Below, in pieces: positions 12,467 through 23,868 of a stretch of 64,000 nt of DNA. Each line of letters begins with the position of its first letter. Position 1 is the stretch's first letter. The DNA comes from Hansfordia pulvinata (lineage: Eukaryota; Ascomycota; Sordariomycetes; Xylariales), in NCBI GenBank assembly GCA_006538405.1, contig BJKQ01000004.1:558001-622000 (forward strand), written 5' to 3'. The notes beneath the pieces are model-generated. The model was given only the letters and a program-made list of their open reading frames with translations, was not told the origin of the DNA and did no database searches. The translations under genes were made by a program, and so were the position numbers.

Positions 12467-14552
12467 TTAGTCAAACCCCTCAAACTCGTCTCCGTCCGCC
12501 TTGCCGCCGCCGCCACCTCCGGGGCCTTCGGCGGCAGCAGCAGCGGAAGCGCTCTTGGCGCGGTTGCGCGCGCGCACCTCGGCCAGCATGCGCTCGAGCT
12601 CCTTCTCGCGCGCGAGCTCCTCCTCGGTCATGCCCTCGCGCCTCTCGGCGTCGCGGCGGCGGCGCTTCTTGTCGCGCCGCGCGACCCGCTCGCCCTCCTT
12701 CTCGTGCTTGCCGCTCCAGGCCTCGGCGTTGCGGGCCTTGCGCTTGCGGAAGTCGTCTTCCCCGCCCGCCGCCGCCGCCGCCGCGCTGCTGTTCTTGTCG
12801 TCGTGGGCGGCGGCGGCAGCAGCCTGCCCCTCCTTCAGGGCCTCGAGCCTGGCCTTCTCCCGCTCGGGGCGGGCGTACGCGAAGGCGTCCCAGTCGACCG
12901 AGTCGCCGACGCCGAGCCAGCGGTCGCCCTGGAAGGAGCGCAGCTCGGGCATGCGGGGCAGGCGCAGCAGGCCCCAGCCCTCGGCCAGGTCGGCCCAGTC
13001 GACGTCCTGGGCGCGGAAGATGGAGGCGGCGGCGTGCTTGCCGTGGGCGCGGGCCCAGCTGACGAAGCCGCGCTGCGCCTTGTCGAAGAGGGCGCGGTCG
13101 CGGAGGACGGTGGAGCGGATCGAGGCCGTGGCGGCGGCGGCTTCGGAGGCGGGGACGTGCAGGGCGTCGTCGTCTTCGGCGGTGGTGGTGGTGGTGGTGG
13201 TAGTGGGGGAGGAGGAGGGGATGGTGAGGGGCGTCAGCGGGGTTCCGCGCACCGCCATATACGGGACGTAGTCGTCGGCCTCGCGGCCCGGGTGCAGCAG
13301 GACGACCGACAGGCCCTTGCGGCCCGCGCGCCCGCGCGCCCGCACCGGTGGATGAAGACCTTGGGGTCCGCGGGCGGGTCCACCTGCACCACCAGGTCGA
13401 CGCTGGGGAAGTCGAGGCCGCGGGCGGCGACGTCGGTCGTCAGCAGGACGGTCGGGGACGAGGCCGAGGAGAAGCGGGCGAAGTTGCGGTCGCGGACGCG
13501 GGCGTCGTGCTTGCCGTGCAGGGGCACGAGGGAGAAGCCCTCGGGCAGCAGGGGGGGAGGACGTGGGCGAAGTAGTCGACGGCGGCGCAGGTGGACATGA
13601 AGACGATGGTGCGGAGCGGCGGGGCTCCGTTGCCGCCGCCGCCGCCGCCGTCGAGGGGCGCCTGCAGGAGGCGCGACAGGGTGGGCAGCTTCTGGCTGGC
13701 CGGGCGGACCAGGTACGTCATGCGCAGGCTGGCCGGGGTGCGGCTCTCCTCGACGGCGCCGCCGCTGCGCAGGCTCTTGACCTTGACGGCGACCTTGACG
13801 GGGTTGCGCAGGCCGACGCGGATGATGTCGCCGACGGCCTCGCTGACGCTGGCGCTGAAGAGGCCAGTGCGGCGCTGCTTGGGCAGGCGGGACAGGACGG
13901 CGGACAGGTCCTGCTTGAAGCCGAGGTCGAGCAGGCGGTCGGCCTCGTCGAGGACGAGGGCCTCGAAGGAGGACTGCGGGCAGTGGACGTGGGGCGAGGA
14001 CAGCAGCTCGACGAGGCGGCCCGGGGTGGAGATGACGACGTTGGGGCTGTGGCGCAGGAAGAAGCTGACGTCCTGGGCGACGGTGGTGGTGGCGCCGCCG
14101 ACCAGCAACTGGGGCACGACGAGGGCGGGGCCCTTGGGGCTCGAGGCGGGCCGCTTGTCGTCGCCCGGCAGGTAGGGCAGCATCTCGGCGGAGGGCGGGT
14201 GGAAGGCCAGCAGGGCCAGCAGGACGGAGTGGATCTGGGAGGCCAGCTCGCGGGTCGGGGAGACGACGATGGCGGCGACGTGGTGCCGCTTGGTGGGCTC
14301 GGGCAGCGCGAGGATGCGCTGGACGAGGGGGATGAGGTAGGCGAGGGTCTTTCCGGAGCCCGTAACGGCCTCGACGACGACGTCCTTGTTGGCGCCGAAG
14401 AGGGGCAGCACGGCCGCCTGGACGGGGGTCGCGCGCGCGAAGCCCATGCTGGCCACGGCGTCGAGGATCCAATCGGCCAGCGGCGGCGACAGGGCGTCCC
14501 ACGCGCGCGGGTCCTTCCTCGCCGGCTTGGCCTTGGCGTCGGGCGGCGGCAT
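12467..14552 (-). CDS. SPB4: ATP-dependent rRNA helicase SPB4 (DEAD box), two frameshifts in this sequence
   Basis: DEAD-box helicase of the SPB4/DDX55 group, needed for 60S subunit assembly (25S/5.8S rRNA processing) in the nucleolus. In order: [13 protein letters not shown] motif (about 40), AVTGSGKT (62-69), [25 protein letters not shown], then LFSASVSEA, where the usual SAT is SAS. The C-terminal RecA lobe has [12 protein letters not shown] and HRCGRAG, and the tail carries the SPB4-type [10 protein letters not shown] and [12 protein letters not shown] followed by a basic/coiled region. The reading frame breaks twice: near 13550, where a 7-G run (plus strand) needs one more base, and near 13335 in GCGCG repeats. 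One extra base at each gives exactly 696 codons including stop. A sequencing deletion is more likely than a pseudogene, because coding quality is unchanged past both breaks. The start at 14552 precedes the conserved AWDALSPPL segment. Confidence 0.9.
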
Positions 14553-16093
14553 CGTGGGCGGAGTGTGGGCGGGCTTGGATTCCCAGGCCGGCGAGCGGTT
14601 GCAGAGGTGGGTGAAGGGGGTTGAGGCGCTGGCTGCGCTGGGATGCTGCTGTCGACCACGAGCGGCGATGGATGGCCTGCCTGCCTGCGCCGGCCAAAAA
14701 TTCTTATCTTATCGGGGGGGCTATCTAATCGCACTTACATCAGATATGCGGGGCATTTATGGGTGTACGCCTGCCCTGTTCCATCGCGAGAGTGTCTGGC
14801 CTGTGAATTTGCGGCGCTGCCATCATGTGAAATCTACATTTAGCATTTAGTCATTCTATGAGGCTTTCTGGACTTACTATACAGCGTTGAAAAATCCCGG
14901 TTCGTGTGGCGTGACCTTGTTGGCGTGCCGTGAGTTGATGGTGATGGCCCTCCGCCGAACGCCCTAAGCCTTGAACTTCATCATATGTGGCCGCCGCCAG
15001 CTATCTAAAGCAAATATCCTCCGTTAGAACTTCCCATTCGAGGTCATCCACATAATTGGTTTTTGACTGGTAATGTTTCTCGTGACCTAGATTGAAATGG
15101 CAGCATGAAGAGTGCGCCTGATGCGTGCCAACGTTTCGAGGGTTCACCTTCGTACACCTGATGCGTGACGGCACTCAGGTGCCCAGCAGTCCAGAAACGT
15201 CTTACGAGCTCCTTGACAGGTACACATGGCCACTCCTTCCATTATTTGATATCCGGTCCAACAGGCGTTTCATTGTAGCGACATCGCAATACGGATCGCG
15301 ACCTCAACGAGCCTCCGGCTTCCGTCGACCGGTAACGGCCACGCCCACAACGTCTCTTCGCATTTGGTTCGAAGAACAGCCTTACGCGAATGCTCCTTCT
15401 CGTCCGCATTGAATGAAAGTCAGTCAGGGCACGCTCCATTCCGTAAAATTGGGGAAGACAACTACCTGGGACGTTCCTTCCGCTTCTGCTGACATGTCAT
15501 CTAGGCAAGCGCGACTGCCACCACTACATGTAGACAGGTGCCCAGGCAGCCGAACGTCGCGACTTCCAGCGATGCGCAACGTTTACGGAGGCAGGTACGA
15601 CTGACGTGCTCTTCGGGGCCTCGATTATGTCGCCACTCTTCTCCCACCTGCGCAGCTTCTCTTTCATCTTCTTCTCTTCCCCTTTATCCTCCCGTCTTCC
15701 CACCTGCGCAGGTCTTTTATTCATCCATCTTCTTCTTTCCCTTCATTCACCCTTCTTTCCCGCCGGCCCAGTTGTTCCTCGTCCCACCCATCTTTTCGCC
15801 TGTCCGGCTTCTCCCTCGTCCCATCCATCGTCTTCTCAGCCAGCACTTACAGAGAAAGAAATGGTCGTTGCAGTCCCCTCCGCTCGTCACACTGTCTTTC
15901 CTGGTAAGCTCCTGTCCCTTTGAGCAACACCTATCCGTCCGTCCTTTCCCAGTGTCGGAACTGGTCACACAGTCTTCCACGTCTAACTATACGCAGAAAC
16001 CCAACAGCCAATCGCTGTATCACCCTCGATCCAAGTTCATCTAATGGGCACGAACTATCGCCGGCTCAACACACTACATTGACGAGTGACACC
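14553..16093. other. Intergenic and RBR-gene leader
   Basis: Lower GC than the SPB4 coding region. The SPB4 promoter side is at 14553-14800. From about 15640 to 15900 there is a pyrimidine-rich tract (TCTTC, CCCATC blocks) typical of fungal promoters or leaders, ahead of the RBR gene. No gene is supported between them. Confidence 0.5.
15904..15996 (+). other. Possible intron in the 5' leader of the RBR gene
   Basis: A donor GTAAGC at 15904 and an acceptor TATACGCAG ending at 15996, with branch point GTCTAAC 16-22 bases before it, have consensus spacing (93 nt). Splicing would leave an upstream ATG at 15861 opening a short frame that ends at a TGA near 16079, just before the main ATG, so it would be an upstream ORF. 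No transcript evidence is available. Confidence 0.35.
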
Positions 16094-17618
16094 ATGGCAG
16101 CACCAGATGGCCGACCAAAGACAACAACGGATAGACGGCTTGCCCTCGAGGCTTCACTAGAGGAGGCTGAGAGACCTCACCCACTCTTTGGTTTGGGTAA
16201 CTCGTTTCCTGTGTCCAGAAGTGATGCCCGGCTCGCTCATCCCGGTCGTTCTACAACCTTTAGCAGTGATGCACAGCTGGCTAAAAACCTGCACATACAG
16301 GAGTTACAGCAAGCTTTAGGAGATTTTAACGACCAGCGGATGACACGGAGTCTCCAGTTTGCCGTGAAAACGGACGGCCAGCTTCTGACGCAACACCGAC
16401 AGGTCCAGCACGACCATCAATTGGCTATCGATCTCTCGCAAGGGAGGATTTCAGAAGCGGATCTTTTAACAGACAGATTCGCCCCACCGCAGGACGATGC
16501 TACACTTCTTCGTTCGCTTACCTCACGTTTTATCACAGGCGTGCAACCGGCTCAGGCGCTCGGGAATCAGAAAACCGAGAATCCGTTGAAACGAAAAGCT
16601 CCGGGCTCTCCTGAGGTTTCGGATGGAAGGAGCCAACGACCGAGGCTCGAAACTGCAGCCTTGCCCACACCGATTAAACAGCAACAGACCAGCAACCAGG
16701 TCAACATACCTGGACCTAAGCCTGCGACCGAGCGACCATGCACCTCCTGCATGGAGAATAAGCCTGCCGCCGATTTGGCAAAGACTCCATGTGGCCACGA
16801 ATACTGCAAGACCTGTATCGCGCGCCTGTTCAAATCTGCTTCTCAAGATGAGATGCTCTTCCCTCCTCGGTGCTGCCAACGGCCTATCCCACTAGCAAGC
16901 GTGCGAGCACTCCTTCCCGGCAGTATCACGAGCACATTCGAACAAAAGGCTGTCGAGTTCTCTGTGGTCAACAGGGTCTACTGTCACGTTCCTACATGCG
17001 CGACTTTCATCCATCCGTCGACACACATTGGCAGCGTCGCTATTTGCCACGACTGCAAGTCCACAACCTGCACTATCTGCAAGAAGGCATCCCATCTAGG
17101 CGACTGTCCTGAAGACAGCGCTCTGCAGGAAGTCCTTGAGATTTGCCGCCAACAAGGCTGGCAACGATGTCCCAGCTGCTCAACAATGGTAGAGTTGGTG
17201 TACGGCTGCAATCATATACTGTGAGTTAATCACCTGTGAAATGCTTATCTGAACCCTTGAAAAATGCGAACGCTGACATATCCTCAGCTGTCGCTGTGGC
17301 ACGCATTTCTGCTACGTTTGCCGCACACACCCATGGAAGACCTGCCAGTGCCCAACATGGGACGAGGATCGCCTTATTGAGAGGGCTGGGAATGTTGTTC
17401 AGAGACAAGTCCAGCCCGCACAGCCAGTACCGGCGGAAAGGATCCAACAAGTGGCTGAGGAATTGAGAGAGAACCACGACTGCCAAGTGCATCAGTGGAA
17501 ACGAACATCAGGAGGAGGCACATGTGACGAATGTGGTCACTACTTCCAGCATTACATATATGAATGCAGCGGATGCTATCTGGACGCATGTTTGAAGTGT
17601 CGGTACCACCGTCTTTAA
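16094..17618 (+). CDS. RING-IBR-RING (RBR) E3 ubiquitin ligase, two exons
   Basis: Join 16094-17220 and 17288-17618, giving 485 residues. RBR ligases take ubiquitin from an E2 onto a Cys in the second RING before passing it to substrate. The N-terminal half (1-210) is polar with a likely nuclear-signal patch (KRKAPGSPE). RING1 starts at about residue 216 (CTSCMENKPA, CGHEYCKTC). The IBR lies at about 295-345 (CHVPTCATFI, CHDCKSTTCTICK). The catalytic RING2 (RCPSCSTMVE, YGCNHILCRCGTHFCYVC) is split by the intron; Cys372 aligns with the thioester Cys (parkin Cys431). The C-terminal exon adds a further Cys/His cluster (CDECGHYFQHYIYECSGC). The intron at 17221-17287 has GTGAGT, branch GCTGACA and CAG. 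The ATG at 16094 has strong context (ACACCATGG); the frame stays open upstream to 15920. Third codon positions are mixed, unlike the GC-saturated neighbours. Confidence 0.9.
17221..17287 (+). other. Intron within the RBR gene
   Basis: 67-nt GT-AG intron: GTGAGT donor, CGCTGACA branch region at 17271-17278, TCCTCAG acceptor. Removing it restores the RING2 signature exactly. Confidence 0.92.
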
Positions 17619-19585
17619 TGGTTTCTGCTACCACTTGTCCACTTCCATAGCTGCTGATCTTTGCTTTCTCGGCACTTTCACTTTCGCAGGATGAAATGGT
17701 TTGCAGGCCAGCACATCTTCGATGGGATGAAGACGAGGCGTGTAGGTCTTCAGATCATTGCCGTCACAAGTGGTATGCCTGGCCGCATGCGGATTACACC
17801 ACGCACTGATGCAGATAGCCTAGCGCAAACAGAATTGAAGTTGCTTGAGATGCTACTCTTGATCAGGGCCTACTGCATAACGTTAATGAACCAATCTCGA
17901 ACCCACGCAGCCCAGGACGTATGTCTACAGTACGGCCGAAGGGGGGCGGGCATCATTTGCCTGTTCGCATCGCAGCAATCAGCGAGGGAAAAGACCACCA
18001 CCCCTGCGTCAGCCTTGCTGAGAATAGCGATCCGTGGCAAGTTGAGATGCGCATGGGCCAATCCGCCCGGAGGCCCAGATAACCGCGTCGCAGTCACCGT
18101 CAGCCTCCGGGCTTCTCAACTTGGGCCGCGATAGCTATGTCCGAGTGGCGTTGCGGAGCAGGCTGACGCTGCTGAGCACCACGCGGGGTCAAGTTAGCCA
18201 CCCAGCGACCAAGAGAGAAGACCCGAGCAACAAGTACATGACGGGAGACCTCAGCCCTCTTGAACGATTTCCCCGAGGATTTTCGGCTCTGATGCCAAAC
18301 GAGAAACAAGAACGTCTGGCCCAATTGGCAATTGCGGTTCTCTGCTGCTCACGCGAACCACGATGCTGCCGCAAAGCGTCCTCTATGTGTCAATGGTCCT
18401 GTTCAGCGGCGTAGCTGGGGCTGGTTGGTGGTGGAGTAAACAGGACAGCAACACGCTTGAAATCAAGACGAAATACTCGGGTGCCAATTCATGCGTATGT
18501 ACTCCAGACTACTGCCCTTGACAGAGCTCCCCAAGTCACGCTCGGCGGTTGTTTGACGACAAGGGGGAGAAGAAGAGCAGCAGACCTTCTCTCCCACACT
18601 GATACGTGACTCACACAGACCGACTGCATGTACGACTGCATGGTCACTGACCAAAACGTTCTGTATGTGCTTCTTTCCGCCCAAGACAGCTTTACCCCCC
18701 TCTTGAAGGGGCCGATGGCACAGGAATCATCGAACGAGACGTCAGAAGGCTAATGTTTACCCTCTCCCGCCCGGAGCCGGAGCGGAGGGGGCACCGCAGA
18801 AAGGAATGCCAGACGACATGCACCGCCCGGGAGTGGATGGCCTGCGGGGACTCGGACGAGGCGGCGGCGGCCTGGCGGGAGTTGAGGGCCCTCCAGGGCC
18901 GCTTCAGGGGCGATTGGAGGGCCAAGTACGCGAGATTGCAGGACATGCGGAGCGAGACGGACGACTGATGTAAGAGAGAGGGGGAGAAGGGCGATGGCAG
19001 TGTATGCGGGCCCGTTCACTTCTGAGCGGCGTCCACAAGGGCGGTCGCCATAGACAGCGAGAAGAGGGGCTGCGGCAAGTGGCCCTCCGAGGGGCCTGCC
19101 GACCGGTGTTGACGACATGCTGTAGAGTGCTCTGTCTCTGTCTTAGAGATGGGGCAGCATGCGCACGTTCTAGAGGTAGTAGTAGAAACATGAAATACAT
19201 TGAAGGTCAGGTATTCGGGGCGCCGACGTGCGTGCGCGGGCAGCCCGCCCCCGCTTTGCAACGCGTGGCTGCGGGTTCGATCCGGCCAAACAGACGGACA
19301 GACGAGGACAGACGAGGACAGAACCCCGCCGGGTTGACATGGCGCACGCCGCCCGGGGGCGCGCATTCCCCGCCACGGCCACGGCCCGCCCTCCGTCCTC
19401 ACGCCCACCCACGCGACAGCTTCACGTCCGCACTACGCGCCTCCGACTCCGACTCCGACCTCGAGACCCGACCCCCGCGAGACTTACTTTTGCTTCCTTG
19501 TTCCTTCGTTGTTGTTGCTGTAAGGGCAGCGACCTAGGTAGCGAAGCCGTATACCACCCACCAGGCCAGCTTCCGACCGCACACA
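17619..19585. other. Intergenic, with one weak small ORF
   Basis: About 2 kb with no conserved domain. From 19400 the sequence becomes the promoter or leader of the Nudix gene, with a TTGTTCCTTCGTTGTTG-type pyrimidine stretch at about 19490-19520. A tRNA-like T-arm sequence near 19271-19283 has no supporting cloverleaf. Confidence 0.45.
18753..18968 (+). CDS. Small hypothetical ORF, possibly a terminal exon
   Basis: 71 codons with good GC3 codon bias. The C-terminal part (WRELRALQGRFRGDWRAKY) looks helical and coding-like and carries two Cys before it. A possible acceptor CAG lies within it, after GGGGCACCG near 18800, so it could instead be the last exon of a spliced gene whose earlier exons I could not find. 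No family is recognised. Confidence 0.25.
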   Translation: MFTLSRPEPERRGHRRKECQTTCTAREWMACGDSDEAAAAWRELRALQGRFRGDWRAKYARLQDMRSETDD

Positions 19586-20905
19586 ATGGCCGCTACGGGC
19601 GCAAAGGTCATCTCCAGGGAGCCCCTGGTGAGTCCCGGCCGCCGACTGACCTGCCATCTCTTCGTTGTCCATCGTTCAAGGCCGGAGTTTGACGCTGACG
19701 TCCGGGGATAGGAGAACAAGGACTCCAAGTTCATCGAGCTTGTCAAGTGAGTTTTTTTTCCTCTTCTTTTTTTCCGTGTCCCTCTATCCACCCCGCGTTC
19801 TCCCGCGTACCAACGTCACACATACACCTCCCTCTTGCCCTTCAACCGACCTCTTGCTGCCGCTGACCATGGGCCCAAAATAAAGACTACAGTACGACGA
19901 CGGCGCAGGCAAGACGCGCGCGTGGGAGGCCACGCAGCGCAAGGGGCGCCCGTCGACCAGCGCCGTGGACGCGGTGCAGATCGTGGCGGTGCTGGACAAG
20001 CCGGGCGGGCCGGAGCTGCTGCTCGAGAAGCAGTACCGGCCGCCGGCGGACAAGGTGGTCGTCGAGCTGCCGGCGGGGCTCGTGGACGAGGGGGAGGGGC
20101 CCGAGCAGGCCGCCGTGCGCGAGCTGAGGGAGGAGACGGGCTACGTGGGCAAGGTGCTGCCCGACGAGGACGGCATCGAGTCCTGGGGGTGGCGGCCGAC
20201 CTTGCACAGCTGTGGGTTTTCTTTTTCATTTTCTATTCTTCTCTTTGCGTCTCTTTCTCTCTCTTCCCTGCTCTTCTCGTTCTTTCCATGGCGGCGGCCC
20301 GTCTTGATTTGCATTGCCCGGTGTCGTTTGTTGCTGCGGACAGGTTATGTGGGCTAACACGAGTTGACATGATCGACTGCTGGGGGGACAGCTCCTGGAT
20401 CGTCGAGGTACGTTCAGTTCAGATTCGTTTTCACTTTCACCTTCACACGTCGTGTTCACGATGCGGCGGCCATAGCGTCTCCGTGTTCGTCCTCGTCTTT
20501 ATACCCCTTCCGCTCTCCACCAGCCGACTGCCCCTTTTTGGTAGTTCCCTAAATCGGCAGCTGGGTCGAGCCGAGAAGGACACGTGCTGATCTTCCTCGG
20601 AGGGGGGAGACGATATGCACTGAATGATGTGCGGCTAACCGATCGACATAACACAACGCAAAACGGCCGGCCACAACAGCTCGTGCACGCACATGATCCG
20701 CATGGAGATCGACATGGAGCGGCCGGAGAACCGGGACCCGCAGCCGCAGCTCGAGGACGGCGAGTTCATCGAGGTCTGCTCCGTGCCGCTGATGCAGGTG
20801 CACCGGGAGCTGCGCGTCCTCGCGGCCCGCGGGTTCGCCATCGACGCCAAGCTCGCCGCCTTTGCCGAGGGCGTGCACGCGGCCAACGTGTGGCGGTGGC
20901 GATGA
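19586..20905 (+). CDS. Nudix ADP-sugar (ADP-ribose) pyrophosphatase, five exons
   Basis: Join 19586-19627, 19712-19746, 19886-20211, 20392-20407, 20680-20905, giving 214 residues, the size of YSA1/NUDT5 enzymes. These Mg-dependent cytosolic dimers split ADP-ribose to AMP and ribose-5-phosphate. The N-terminus reads through exons 1-3 as FIELVKLQYDD, then AWEATQRKGRP, LEKQYRPPADKVVVELPAG, and the full Nudix box G(5)E(7)REXXEEXG at GLVDEGEGPEQAAV followed by RELREETGY. Exon 4 is only 16 nt and creates the conserved SPG turn just before SCTHMIRMEIDM. The final exon carries QLEDGEFIEV and AIDAKLAAFAEG, the YSA1-type C-terminus. All four introns are GT-AG, and the total is an exact multiple of three. 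It resembles yeast YSA1, but orthology was not tested, so no symbol is given. Confidence 0.88.
20392..20407 (+). other. 16-nt micro-exon of the Nudix gene
   Basis: Bounded by GGGGGACAG before and GTACGTTCAG after. With donor GTGGGT at 20212 and acceptor ACAACAG ending at 20679, it joins phase 1 to phase 2 and gives a continuous frame reading HSSPGSSSSCTHM. Related enzymes have a PG-Ser/Thr-Asn-type turn at this point. Confidence 0.75.
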
Positions 20906-23834
20906 TGGGAGAACACAAACACACACAGCAGATGGACAGAGAGAGAGAGAGAACGCGCAATCGCTGTTGGTACGACGTCTCGAAAAGAAAGAGAGAGGCG
21001 CGGGCGGCGGCGAAAGAAGAACCGTGGAAGGGAGGGAGAAATAAGCATCGCCTGGACAGACGCCTCTCTCGCCACCACCACCACCACTACCACCACCGCC
21101 GCCCGCCCCATTCTGTCTTTTTTTCTTCTTCTTTTCCGTCTTTATCGCCTTGTCTTCGTTCCTTTCTTCATCAATGTGGTGGCGTTCCTCAGGCACGCCC
21201 TGGCTAGTGTACCTGGTTCCAAGTTCTTCAAATGCCAGACATGCATCGTCGCCATCTGACGACCCATTTCCGTGTGGGAATCAGCTCGCCCATGCCTTGG
21301 ACCGGAAACGCAACGCATTGATGCCCTTCGAAGAGAGAAATCATACGCGCCGGCGGATGACCAACCAACCCTAAAGAACCGCATCAACACCTTCCTGTGA
21401 TCGTCCGGGTGGGGGGTGTTTTTTTCTCTATTTTCTCTAGAAGACCAACCGCCGGTGCCTACTACGAGTATACTGCGTGTGTCCTCTCTCAATGTCTGTA
21501 TCTCGTCGTAACCACTCGTACGACCTTATTCCATGTGTGGGAGGGGGGGAGGAAGAGAGGTTCCCTGTCATAAGCCCCTACGAGTATTCTATCCGGAGCG
21601 CAAGAGGAATCTCTCTCTCTCTCTCTTTACGGGCATCCCTCTGAGCCGATCTCTCGCAGGAAAGAGATCGTGGCTGTCTGTCAGGGGATGGGCGCCGGCG
21701 AGATCCTTCGGTTCTGCGTCCTGGCCCCGCTCTCTCTCTCATTCTCTGCCTTACCCAGCACACCAATCCATCTTTTTTGACAGGTTATTTTTTTTTTTTT
21801 TGTTCTCTTCCTTTTCTCCTCCCGTCCTTCTTGGGGCAAGCTTGTTCTGCGTGCGTGTCCCGGGTGGCGACAAGGAGCCAAGAGATGGGGGCAGAACGCG
21901 CACGCCCGCCGGGCCCGGAGTGGCCAGCCTCGCGCATCCTTCAGGCGGGAAAAAATCCTGCGGTGCCGCCGCCTTCGCCGCCGCCTTCTTCTTCGTCTTC
22001 TTCTTTCGCCGCCCTCTCCCTACGTGACGCTCGTGAATTCCAAACAAGACACACACGTAGGTGAGTCTGTAAAGACAGCAGGCGAGGCAAGGCACCAGAA
22101 GAAGAACAAGGAACGCGAACCGAATTCGCCAGCCTTGGGGATACCCCCCTGCCGCCGCCTGAGGGCCACTGAGGCCGCAAGCCGAGCCGATTCTCCGGCG
22201 GTCGTCGATTGTCTTCTCTCTCTCTCTCTCTCTCTCTCTCTATGTCTTACGATGCCTGTGCATGCCTACTCGTAAGCGTCGTTCGTGTGCCCGCCACAGC
22301 CGCCAGCTCGGACTTGCTCCGGAAATCCCGTAACGGCCCTTGTCGGCCTTGGCCACGCGCCGACTGCCCCTTCACCTCCCCTCCGGACAAGCTGTGAGGT
22401 CATTGACGGTGGCATCCGTGCGCCGGCGCCGGCGCCACGGGGGCGGGGTCCCGAATAGGCAGGTCGGCGATGTTTCTGGTTCCCTCTCTCATTTCCTCGG
22501 CCGGGCGCGTGCCGAGTACGTCACGAGTACTGGTCTCAGCACCCTTTTCTTCTTCAGCTCGCCTACAAGACTCGTCCCGGCGATGAGACAGAGGTAAACG
22601 CCGTACGAGACGGGGGGGAAGGGGGCTGATGAAAGGGGGGCGGCAGATGTGGACAAGGGAGAGGGGAGGGGAAGGGATTTTCCAATACCATGCTTGCCCC
22701 CCCCCGCCCCAAAAGTGAGAATGACGACACACATCCCCGAGATGGGACGGGTGGACAGACGGACGGACGCTGCCGTCTGATTGATTGATGGCAGTCGAAG
22801 CGCCGGGAGGTGGGTGAGTTGAACGAGGGACGTCCGGTCTGGACCTCCTCGAGCGGGGGCTCATCAGTCTGAGACGAGGCCTCTGCAGGGGTCCGTCTCC
22901 TTGATCTCTTCACGAGGAGAATGGTGAACCTTTGATGAGGAGAGGGACTCGTACGAGTAGCCAGGTGGTTTTTCTCTTGTTGACGCTCCTTTCACTCCCT
23001 GAATTCTTCAACCAGACGTTCAAGCAAAAGGAAGAACGCATGCGAGGAACGTACTTGTAGGTAGGTACCGGGGGAAAAAAGGCCTGCTTGCCATGCATGC
23101 CCTTGCCATGCTCTGTTATCCAGTTTTTAGACTTTTCTTTCCACCCCCCCCCCCCCCCCCCAACTCTCCCACTTGGATGGGCGAGGCAATAATCTGCAGA
23201 TCCAGGCCTGTGCCCCCTGATCTTGTGAATTCTAGCGGGGAGATCTTTGGTGATCTTGGTCCGGCTTGCGTGTTTCCGTACCACGAGTATGGATGTGCAC
23301 CCATCCACCCATCCCGAGTAGCCGCCGGCGAGCGCGACTACGAGTACTCGCACCATTCGTACCTAGGGGAGGTACTCGTAGGCACCTGTAGACAGGTACA
23401 TGGGTACGTGTATCCTGTCACTCGTACTGGAGCGACGGAGGAAGAGAAGCCAGCGCTAAGAGGATGGTGAAACGTGGGCGGCTAGGCCTCTTCCGGATCT
23501 TGCGTCTTCTGGTGTGTGTGAGTGTCTGTTGGCAGATTCATCCTTTATGTACCTAGATACCTTAGCTAAGAGATGTACCTACCGTAGTCTCTGCGTCGTA
23601 TTAGTCTGCGGTCGAAATATCCAATGAGAGACTCGCTCACGATGGCTTCCCAATCGAGAGATGTCACTCTTCATTGATACCCATCGTTAATTGACTTTAT
23701 CGTCCTACATCGCCCCCTCGTCTTCGTGGCCCGCAGCGGGTTTGGAATCGACATCGGACGCTGGGCTGTTGATTGTATTCTACGAGTACACACCAGGTCC
23801 TGCGGTCGGATACCCCAGTGATGGAGCCGCAGAC

Positions 23835-23836
<2 letters not shown>

Positions 23837-23865
<29 letters not shown>

Positions 23866-23868
23866 AGT
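23837..23868. repeat. (CAGACG)n tandem hexamer
   Basis: About five head-to-tail CAGACG units, slightly imperfect at the left end. Confidence 0.85.

Noticed and set aside
13320..13560. SPB4 as a true pseudogene
   Set aside because: Two isolated one-base losses in a gene with intact motifs on both sides, matching the same error type in six other genes, are better explained by sequence error.
19262..19290. T-arm-like GGGTTCGATCC
   Set aside because: The arms do not pair, and no box A lies at the right distance.
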